The notes beneath the pieces were generated by a model that was not told the DNA's origin, did no database searches, and worked only from the letters and a program-made list of their open reading frames with translations. Shown here one piece after another: positions 1 to 17,197 of a DNA stretch of 64,000 nt (the stretch's first letter is position 1; each line of letters starts with the position of its first letter). This stretch comes from Struthio camelus (taxonomy: Eukaryota; Chordata; Aves; Struthioniformes; Struthionidae). Where the stretch lies: positions 62,001-126,000 of the forward strand of contig NC_090980.1 in the NCBI RefSeq assembly GCF_040807025.1, in the 5' to 3' direction. Made by a program: the position numbers and the translations under genes.

Positions 1-8800
<8,800 letters not shown>

Positions 8801-8802
8801 GC

Positions 8803-8820
8803 CTGTCACCATGGTGACAG
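8803..8820. promoter_or_regulatory. 18-bp perfect palindrome, X-box-like
   Basis: CTGTCACCATGGTGACAG equals its own reverse complement and resembles an RFX X-box (two inverted GTCACC half-sites). The embedded ATG at 8811 could also start a short plus-strand exon. Confidence 0.5.
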
Positions 8821-8882
8821 CGGGGCCGCTGCTCCGGGGCCTTGCGGCCGAGGTTGGGGGGGGGGGGAACGGCGAAGTCAGA

Positions 8883-9140
8883 TGACGTGTGATGATGTCA
8901 CCACAGCGCCGGCCTGTGGCGCCGTATCGGCCCCTCCCTCAGCGTGCTGATGTCATGGTGATGTCACGCTACGCCCGATGATGTCACGCCCCGGGTGGGG
9001 GGTAGGGTGGGAAGCCCGGCAGCAGCACCACCCCGGCAGGTGCCTCAGTGATGTCACGGGGGGGCGGGGCCGGACGCCTGGGTCCCTCGGTGTTGGGGGG
9101 AGGGGGCATCGCGCACCCCTGGGGGTCCCCGGTGACGTCA
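8883..9140. promoter_or_regulatory. Cluster of CRE/ATF-like sites
   Basis: TGACGTGT at 8883, five TGATGTCA octamers at 8893, 8948, 8959, 8979 and 9049, and a full palindromic CRE TGACGTCA at 9133. They lie 500-750 bp upstream of the PPP2R1A ATG. Confidence 0.6.
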
Positions 9141-9210
9141 GAGCTGCGGGGAGGGGAGGGGGGGAACCCCGCGGGGGCGGGAGCCGCGTTCTCGCCCCGC
9201 CCACCCTCAC

Positions 9211-9517
9211 CGCCCGGGCAGCTCCCATTGGCGGCGGCGCGGCCGGCGATTTGCATGCGGCGCCGTGATTGGCGGCGGCGCGTTCGGGGCGGGCGGGAGC
9301 CGCGGCCACGTCCCCCCCGCCGCCCGGGCAGCTCCCATTGGCGGCGGCGCGGCCGGCGATTTGCATGCGGCGCCGTGATTGGCGGCGGCGCGTTCGGGGC
9401 GGGCGGGAGCCGCGGCCACGTCCCCCCCTCCGCCCGGGCAGCTCCCATTGGCGGCGGCGCGGCCGGCGATTTGCATGCGGCGCCGTGATTGGCGGCGGCG
9501 CGTTCGGAGCGGGCGGC
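9211..9517. repeat. Three 110-bp tandem copies of a CCAAT/octamer module
   Basis: Copies start at 9211, 9321 and 9431. Each carries an inverted CCAAT (ATTGG), then ATTTGCAT, then a second inverted CCAAT; octamers are at 9249, 9359 and 9469. This combination is known from H2A/H2B histone promoters, but no histone ORF is adjacent. Confidence 0.85.
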
Positions 9518-9539
9518 GGAGGACGCCGCTGCGCGGTGC

Positions 9540-9860
9540 ACGTGGGTGCGCACACGGGCGGACACGGGCGACACGGGCGGTCACGGGTGACACGGGCGGT
9601 CACGGGCGACACGGGCGGTCACGGGCGGACACGGCCGCACATGCTGCACGGCGCACGCGGCTGGGCACGGGCGCACATAGCTGGTCACGGGTGCGCGTGG
9701 GCGCGCACGGGTGGACCTGGCTGCGCGTGGGGGCCCCCAGCGGGACGCGGGCACGCCCGGGTGGACGCAGGTGCACACGGACACGGGTGGACACGGGTGC
9801 ACGCGGCCGGACACGGGCGCACGTGTTGCCCGGTGCATCGCAGCGTGCCCACGGCCGCCC
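9540..9860. repeat. CACGGGCGG-type short tandem repeat
   Basis: Degenerate 10-16 bp units (ACACGGGCGGTCACGGG, then CACGGGTGCGCG). Lies just downstream of APOC2; nothing coding is seen. Confidence 0.8.
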
Positions 9861-9871
9861 ACGCCGGCGGG

Positions 9872-9877
9872 TTTATT
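9872..9877 (-). terminator. APOC2 polyadenylation signal AATAAA
   Basis: AATAAA on the minus strand, 15 bases after the APOC2 stop codon at 9892-9894, giving a very short 3' UTR. Confidence 0.8.
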
Positions 9878-9891
9878 CGCGGGGGGGGGGG

Positions 9892-12800
9892 TCAGGGCTC
9901 GCCCCGCCACCAGTGGTAGAGCTGGTCGCCGAGGATGCCGGCGTAGGTGGCCACCGCCGCCGAGCCCGTCTCGTAGGCGTCCCTGGGCGGTGGGCGGCGC
10001 GTGACGGGGGGCCGGAGCCCCCCCGAGCCCACCCGAGCCCCCCCGAGCCCCTCGGAGCCCCCCAGACCCCCCTGGACCCCCCCGCACCCCCCCGAGCCCC
10101 CCCGAGCCCCCTGGACCCCTCCGGACCCCCCCGGCCCCCTCGAGGACCCCCCCAGGCCCCCCGGACCCCAGACCCCTCCAAACCCCCAGGACCCCCCTGA
10201 GCCCCCCAGACCCCTCCGGACCCCCCCGGACCCCCCAGGACCCCCAGACCCCCAGGACCCCCCCAGCCCCCCCAGACCTCCCCAGACCCCAGACCCCCAG
10301 GACCCCCCCGGGCCTCCAGGAACTCCCCGGACTCCCCCAGACCCCCCCATACCCCAGACCCCCAGGACCCCCCCGGGCCCCCAGGACCCCCCCGGCCACC
10401 CCCGGCCCCCCCCAGGACCCCCCCAGCCCCCCCAGCCCCCCCCAGACCCCAGACCCCCAGGACCCCCCCCGGACCCCCCAGGACCCCCCAGACCCCCAGG
10501 ACCCCCAGGATCCCCCCAGACCCCCAGGACCACCCCGGCCCCCCTAGACCCCAGACCCCCAGGACCCCGAGGACCCCCCCAGGACCCCCCCGGCCCCCCC
10601 AGGACCCCCAGGACCCTCCAGGACCCCCAGGACCCCCCCAGCCCCCCAGGACCCCCCGGCCCCCCCAGGACCCCCCAGACCCCCCCAGCCCCCCCAGACC
10701 CCCAGGACCCCCCCGGCCCCCCCAGGACCCCCAGGACCCCCCCAGACCCCCCCAGACTCCAGGACCCCCCCAGCCCCCCCAGGACCCCCAGGACCCCCCA
10801 GACCCCCAGACCCCCCGGCCCCCCCAGGACCCCCCCACACCCCCCAGACCCCCAGGACCCCCAGGACCACCCCGGTCCCCCCAGGACCCCCAGAACCCCC
10901 CCAGACCCCCCCAGGACCCCCCCAGACCCCCCCAGACCCCCAGCCCCCCAGCCCCCCCGGCCCCCCCCAGACCCCCCGGCCCCCCCCGGCCCCCCCAGGA
11001 CCCCCCCGGGCCCCCTCACCGGAGCCGGGCGGGCAGGGGCAGCAGCACCAGGCGCTGGAGCCAGGAGCCGCCGGAGCCGCCGGAGCCGCCGGGTGCCACC
11101 GCGGGCGGCAGCGGGGACACGGCCGGGGCCTGGCGGGGCCGTCGGCCCCCCGCCTCTGCGGCCACGGGGCGGCTCAGCCGGCGCCGGCCCCCCGCGCGCC
11201 CGCGCACACGCACATGCATGCACACGCATACGCATGCACATGCATGCACACACACACGCACGCACACGCACACTCACGCACACGCACGCACACGCACACG
11301 CATGCACACGCACACGCATGCGCACGCACACGCATGCACACGCACACGCATGCACACGCACATGCATGCATGCACACGCACGCACACACACGCCCACGCA
11401 CATGCACATGCATGCACACGCCTGCACACGCACGCACACACACGCGCACACACGCACACGCACATGCATGCACACACACACGCATGCACACATATGCACG
11501 CACACGCCTGCACACACGCACACGCCTGCACGCACACGCACATGCTCGCACACGCATGCACACGCACGCGCACACACATGCATGCACACGCACATGCATG
11601 CACACACATGCCCACACACGCATGCACACGCCTGCACACGCACGCACGTGCTCGCACACGCATGCACACGCACATGCATGCACACGCACATGCATGCACA
11701 CGCATGCACACGCATGCACGCACACGCACACACCTGCACACACACGCACACGCCTGCACGCACGCACACGCGCGCACGTGCTCGCACACACATGCACACG
11801 CACGCACACGCCTGCATGCACACGCATGCACACGCACGCACACGCATGCACACGCCTGCACGCACACGTCTGCACACACACACACGCACACGCACACTCA
11901 CGCAAACGCCTGCACGCACACGCACGCACACGCACGCACACACCTGCACACGCACGCACACGCCTGCACGCACAGGCACGCACACGCCTGCCCACGCACG
12001 CGCACAGGCCCGCACGCACACGCCTGCACACGCACGCACACACACGCACACGCACGCACAGACGTGCTCACACACGCATGCACACGCACATGCATGCATG
12101 CACACGCACAGGCACGCACACGCACGCACACACATGCACACGCACGCACACACATGCATGTACAGGCACGCACGCACACGCACACGCACGCACACGCCTG
12201 CACGCAGACGAACGGACGTGCTCACACACGCATACACACGCACGCCCACGCACGCACGCGCATGCACATGCACGCGCACACGCACGCGCACACACATGCA
12301 TGCACACGCCTGCACACGCACGCCAGCACGCACATGCACACGCATGCCCACGCACACGCCTGCACACGCACCTGCATGCATGCACGCACACGCGCACGCA
12401 CACGCACACACATGCCTGCACACACACGCACACGCACGCCCACACAGACGCCTGCACGCACACGCATGCATGCACACGCACGCACAGGCACACACATGCC
12501 TGCACGCACACGCACGCCCACGCATGCACACACACGCATGCACACACACGCATGCACACACACGCATGCACGCGCACACGCACGCGCACGCCTGCACGCA
12601 CATGGCTCCGCGCACACTGCACACGCACACACATGCACATGCATGCACGCACACACACACACGCACACATGCACACGGCTCCACCTGCCCTGCACACACG
12701 TGGCTCCGCGCGGGCACGCACACGCCTGCACACGCACGCACACGCCTGCACACGGCTGCACGCACACGGCTCCGCGCGCCCTGCACACACATGCACACAC

Positions 12801-14138
12801 GCACGCACACGGCTGTGCACGCACACGCACACGGCTCTGCACACGTGTGCACACGCACACGGCTAGGCACACGGCTGTGCACGCACGCACGTGGCTGGGC
12901 ACACGCGTGCATATGCGCGCACACGGCTGGGCACACGCACACGCGTGCCGACAGCTGTGCGCGTGCCGCCATGTGCGCACTCACACGCTTGTGCACACGC
13001 TCACACGCGCCTGCACACACACACGCGCTTGCACACGCGCGCACAGGGCTGCGCACCCGGCAGGATCCGACGCCAAGGGGATGGGCACCCGATGGACCCG
13101 ACGCCCCAGGGATGGGCACCCAGCAGGGCCCGACGCCAGGGGGATGGGCACCCGGCGGGACCTGACACCCCGGGGATGGGCACCCGACGGACCCGACGCC
13201 CCGGGGATGGGCACCCAGTGGGACCTGACACCAGGGGGATGGGCACCCAGCGGGCCCCGACACCCCGGGGATGGGCACCCAGCGGGACCTGACACCAGGG
13301 GGATGGGCACCCAGCAGGACCCGATGCCAGGGGGATGGGCACCCGGCGGGACCCGACACCCCGGGGATGGGCACCCAGTGGGACCTGACGCCCCGGGGAT
13401 GGGCACCCGGCGGGACCCGACGCCCCGGGGATGGGCACCCAGTGGGACCCGACGCCAGGGGGATGGGCACCCGGCAGGACCCGACGCCAAGGGGATGGGC
13501 ACCCAGCGGGACCTGACACCCCGGGGATGGGCACCCGGCGGGACCCGACGCCAAGGGGATGGGCACCCGGCAGGACCTGACACCCCGGGGATGGGCACCC
13601 GGCAGGGCCCGACGCCAGGGGGATGGGCACCCAGTGGGACCCGATACCCTGGGGAATGGGCAGCCAGCAGGGCCCAACGCCATGGGAATGGGCAGCCCGG
13701 CAGGACCCGAAGCCCCAGGGATGGGCACCCAGTGGGACCCGATGCCCCGGGGATGGGCACCCAGTGGGACCCGACACCAGGGGGATGGGCAGCCTGGTGG
13801 GCGCCCGACGCCAGGGGGATGGGCACCCAGTGGGACCCGATACCCTGGGGAACGGGCAGCCTGGCAAGGCCCGACGCCAGGGGGATGGGCACCCAGTGGG
13901 ACCCGATACCCTGGAGAATGGGCAGCCTGGCAAGGCCCGACGCCAGGGGGATGGGCACCCGATAGGACCCAACACCGGGGGGGGGGGTGGGCAGCCCGGC
14001 GGGACCCGACGCCAGGGGGATGGGCACCCAGCGGGACCCGACGCCCCGGGGATGGGCAGCCCGGCGCTCACCTGCGCCCAGCAGCAGCAGCAGCAGCAGC
14101 AGCAGCGCGGCCATCACCCTGGCGTCCGTGCTGGCCAT
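9892..14138 (-). CDS. APOC2: Apolipoprotein C-II
   Basis: Secreted cofactor that activates lipoprotein lipase on triglyceride-rich particles. Three coding exons join in frame: 14072-14138, 11020-11155 and 9892-9982, for 97 residues (human 101). Exon 1 encodes a signal peptide, [11 protein letters not shown] followed by nine leucines, coded by a CTG run. Exon 2 encodes a Gly/Ser/Pro-rich segment and an amphipathic stretch ([15 protein letters not shown]). The last exon encodes [20 protein letters not shown] and ends in WRGEP. The Tyr, Ile, Asp and Gln that in human APOC2 (mature Y63, I66, D69, Q70) are needed for lipase activation are all present with the same spacing. The Gly/Ser/Pro stretch replaces part of the usual central helix. 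Introns carry a 1-kb C-rich tract and a 1.8-kb alternating purine-pyrimidine repeat. A TATA-like box lies at 14232-14238. Confidence 0.88.
9995..11015. repeat. 1-kb CCCCCAGGACCCCC tract in the last APOC2 intron
   Basis: Extremely C-rich plus strand (minus G-rich), simple units of CCCCCCAGGACC and CCCCCCAGACC. G-runs on the coding strand make G-quadruplex formation plausible. Confidence 0.9.
11205..13045. repeat. 1.8-kb alternating purine-pyrimidine (ACGC/ACAC/GCAT) repeat
   Basis: Almost uninterrupted CACACGCATGCACACGCAC-type sequence with alternating purine and pyrimidine, in the APOC2 intron before the central exon. Strong candidate for left-handed Z-DNA. Confidence 0.9.
13060..14060. repeat. 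GATGGGCACCC minisatellite in the first APOC2 intron
   Basis: About 26-30 units of roughly 33-36 bp, core GGGGATGGGCACCCAGCGGG followed by ACCCGACGCCA. A related GACGCC..GATGGGCAC core recurs in TOMM40 at 31.1-31.7 kb. Confidence 0.9.
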
Positions 14139-14231
14139 GCTTCCTCGCCGCAGCGACCTGCGAGCGCGCTGGCCGGGGGGGGACGACGACGGTGTCGGCC
14201 TGTCCCCGAGGCCGGACCGTCCCCGAGGGCG

Positions 14232-14238
14232 CTTATAG
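14232..14238 (-). promoter_or_regulatory. TATA-like box of APOC2
   Basis: CTATAAG on the minus strand, about 95 bp upstream of the APOC2 ATG. A TGTTTGC (FOXA-type) site lies 48 bp farther upstream at 14286-14292. An acceptor-like GCTCGCAG also lies just before the ATG, so an upstream noncoding exon is possible. Confidence 0.55.
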
Positions 14239-14329
14239 GGGCCGGAGCCGGGGCGGCGCCGCAGCTCGGCCGGGGCCAAGTCCAGGCAAACAGAGCCGGG
14301 CCGCGGCCCTGACCCGGCGCCCCGGTGAT

Positions 14330-15595
14330 GGGCCCGGCTGTGCGCGCACGGAGGCACACGCGTGCACGGAGCTGCACGGATGTGCGTGCACGGAGGCACA
14401 CGCGTGCACGGAGCCGCACGGATGCGCGTGCACGGAGGCACACGCGTGCACGGAGCTGCACGGATGTGCGTGCACGGATGCACACGCGTGCACGGAGCTG
14501 CACGGATGTGCGTGCACGGAGGCACACGCGTGCATGGATTCACATGGATGTGCATGCACGGAGGCACACACGTGCACGGAGCCGCACGGATGCACGTGCA
14601 CGGAGGCACACACGTGCACGGAGCCGCACGGATGGGCATGCACGGATGCACACGCGTGCACGGAGCCGCACGGATGTGCATGCACGGAGGCACACACGTG
14701 CACGGAGCTGCACGGATGGGCATGCACGGAGGCACACGCGTGCACGGAGCTGCACGGATGCGCATGCACGGATGCACACGCGTGCATGGATTCACACGGA
14801 TGTGCATGCACGGATGCACACGCGCGCACGGAGCCGCACGGATGCGCATGCACGGATGCACACGCGTGCATGGATTCACACGGATGCGCATGCACGGATG
14901 CACACGCGTGCATGGATTCACAGGGATGCGCGTGCACGGAGGCACACGCGTGCACGGAGCCACACGGATGCGCATGCACGGAGGCACACGCGTGCACGGA
15001 GCCGCACGGATGGGCATGCCCAGGTGTGCACACGAATGCATGCACCCGCACATGCGTGCACACGGCTGTGCGTGCACAAGCCCACACACATGCACCTGGC
15101 TGTGCACGCACAGGCACGCACATGCATGTGCACACGCACACAGCTGTGCATGCACACGTGTGCACATGCACGCACAGAGAGGCACCCACATAGAAACACA
15201 CGCTTGCACGCACGTGCGCATGCGTGTGCATGCACACGTTAATGCGTGCAGCTGTACGCATGTATAAGCGCACACGCACGCTCATTCACGTGGGCGCGCA
15301 CGTGCGGGCGTGCCCACACGGCTACACACGCACAAACACGCATGCACAGCCACGTGCAGGTGGGCGTGCAAGCACAGGCACACACGTGCACGTGAATGCG
15401 TGCACACGCATGCACGCGGCTGTGCACACCTAGGCGCACACGTGCGCATAAATGCATGCATGAACACACACGCGTGGGCCCACACACGCATGCGCGCGCA
15501 CACACGCATGCACCCGCGAGCCATAAGCGTGCGCACAGAAACACGCACGTATAGGTGCACACGCATGCATGCACACGTGGATGTGCATGCACACG
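14330..15595. repeat. 42-bp minisatellite grading into CACACGCATG repeats
   Basis: From 14345 to 15020 a 42-bp unit, GGAGGCACACGCGTGCACGG plus AGCTGCACGGATGTGCGTGCAC, repeats about 16 times. It degrades into less regular CACACG/TGCATG sequence to 15.6 kb. Confidence 0.9.
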
Positions 15596-15639
15596 CTCCC
15601 CCCCCCCCCCGGCAGGATGCAGCCCCCTCGCCGTGCACA

Positions 15640-15810
15640 CGCACCCCGCAGGACACGCACACGCACCTGCGGGCCGCGGCCCCGCGGCCGCCCCGGGGCA
15701 GGACGGTCCCCGACGTCCCCGGCGGCCGCCGGAGCCAAAGGTCTGTTTGCGCCGGGCCGGGGCCCTGTCGCAATGTTTGCCGGCAGGAGGGGGCCGGGGG
15801 GCGGCGCGGG
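15640..15810. promoter_or_regulatory. GC-rich unique island with liver-type motifs between the two apolipoprotein genes
   Basis: Non-repetitive island amid arrays. It holds AAAGGTC (15737-15743) overlapping TGTTTGC (15744-15750) and a second TGTTTGC (15774-15780). On the minus strand GCCCGCAG followed by GTGCGT near 15.67 kb would be a good donor for an APOC2 noncoding first exon. It could be an enhancer, an upstream APOC2 promoter, or both. Confidence 0.45.
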
Positions 15811-15829
15811 GCACACGCACACGCGTGTG

Positions 15830-16265
15830 GGGACGCCGGCCCCCCTGGCACGCATGCACACGTGAACGCCCGCACGCTCGCGTGCACGCCTGCACATGCG
15901 TGCACACGGATGTCTGCGCGCTCGCGTGCACATGCATGCACACGGATGTCTGCGCGCTCACGTGCACACCTGCACATGCGTGCACACGGATGTCTGCGCG
16001 CTCGGGTGCACGCCTGCACATGGATGTCTGCACGCTCGCGTGCACGCCTGCACATGCATGCACACGGATGTCTGCGCGCTCACATGCACGCCTGCACACG
16101 GATGCCCGCACGCTCGCGTGCACGCCTGCACATGCCTGCACACGGATGTCTGCGCGCTCACATGCACGCCTGCACATGCGTGCACACGGATGCCCGCGCA
16201 CGGCCGCCAGCATGCTCAAACACACGTGCACACGCACGCACACACACGCGTGTGCACACGCACGT
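15830..16265. repeat. Minisatellite with CACACGGATGTCTGCGCGCT core
   Basis: About ten units of 36-45 bp: CACACGGATGTCTGCGCGCT followed by CGCGTGCACGCCTGCACATG. Intergenic. Confidence 0.85.
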
Positions 16266-16440
16266 GCTGCCGGATGCTCCCGGACGCCGGAGCTGCTCCT
16301 CGAGCTGCTGCTTCAGCTTCGCCCCGGGCTCCGGCAGGTGGGGCCGGGGGGGGGGGGAGCGGCGCCCGCAGCCCCCACGGCGCCCGCAGCCCCCACGGCC
16401 CCACGGGGCCCCGGGAGCGGCTGGGCCGCGTCCCCCGTTG
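16266..16440. other. Short unique island with an amphipathic-helix-like reading
   Basis: On the minus strand 16270-16340 reads GAKLKQQLEEQLRRPGAS, charged and apolipoprotein-helix-like; on the plus strand it reads ELLLELLLQLRPGLRQ followed by a GTGGGG donor. No complete exon can be built on either strand. Confidence 0.35.
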
Positions 16441-16539
16441 CACTGCGCACCGCCCCGTGCATTGCACAAGCACACGCGCCTTTCACTGCGCACACGCTGC
16501 ACCCCCCCCCGTGCATTGCACGCCCCTCCCCCCCGTGCA

Positions 16540-17100
16540 ATGTGTTGCACGTTGCAGCCGGCTGTAGTGTTGTGTGCTGCGGCCGGCTGTAGTGTTGCGT
16601 GTTGCATGTTGCAGCCGGCTGTAGTGTTGTGTGCTGCGGCCGGCTGTAGTGTTGCGTGTTGCACGTTGCAGCCGGCTGTAGTGTTGTGTGCTGCGGCCGG
16701 CTGTAGTGTTGTGTGTTGCACGTTGCAGCCGGCTGTAGTGCTGCGTGCTGCAGCCGGCTGTAGTGTTGCATGTTGCATGTTGCAGCCGGCTGTAGTGTTG
16801 TGTGCTGCGGCCGGCTGTAGTGTTGTGTGTTGTGTGCTGCAGCCGGCTGTAGTGTTGTGTGTTGCACATTGCAACTGGCTGTAGTGTTGCATGTTGCATG
16901 TTGCAGCCGGCTGTAGTGTTGCATGTTGCATGTTGCAGCCGGCTGTAGTGTTGTGTGCTGCGGCCGGCTGTAGTGTTGTGTGTTGTGTGCTGCAGCCGGC
17001 TGTAGTGTTGCATGTTGCAGCCAGCTGTAGTGTTGCGTGTTGCACGTTGCAGCCGGCCGTGGTGCCACACGTTGCACGTCGCACGTCGCACGCTGCAGCA
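16540..17100. repeat. GTGTTGCATGTTGCAGCCGG minisatellite
   Basis: About 17 units of 22-40 bp around GCAGCCGGCTGTAGTGTTG. It is the spacer directly downstream of the apolipoprotein-C-like gene. Confidence 0.9.
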
Positions 17101-17124
17101 GCCGGGCCGTATGCCCAAAGCGCT

Positions 17125-17130
17125 TTTATT
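17125..17130 (-). terminator. Polyadenylation signal AATAAA of the apolipoprotein-C-like gene
   Basis: AATAAA on the minus strand about 70 bp after the stop at 17198-17200. Confidence 0.8.
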
Positions 17131-17197
17131 TTGGGGGGGGGGATGGCAGGGCTGGGGGGGATGGCAGGGCTGGGGGGGGGCTCACGGCTGGGGGGGC

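Noticed and set aside
9211-9517. A histone H2A/H2B gene suggested by the octamer and CCAAT boxes
   Set aside because: No histone-fold ORF or 3' stem-loop is visible within several kilobases on either strand.
10001-13165. Proline- and histidine-rich long plus-strand ORF
   Set aside because: A product of CCCCCAGG and ACGC repeats; no splice or start context and no family similarity.
9892-13728. Long minus-strand ORF of about 1,280 codons
   Set aside because: Only its last 30 codons are real (APOC2 final exon); the rest is C-rich and CACACG repeat read through.
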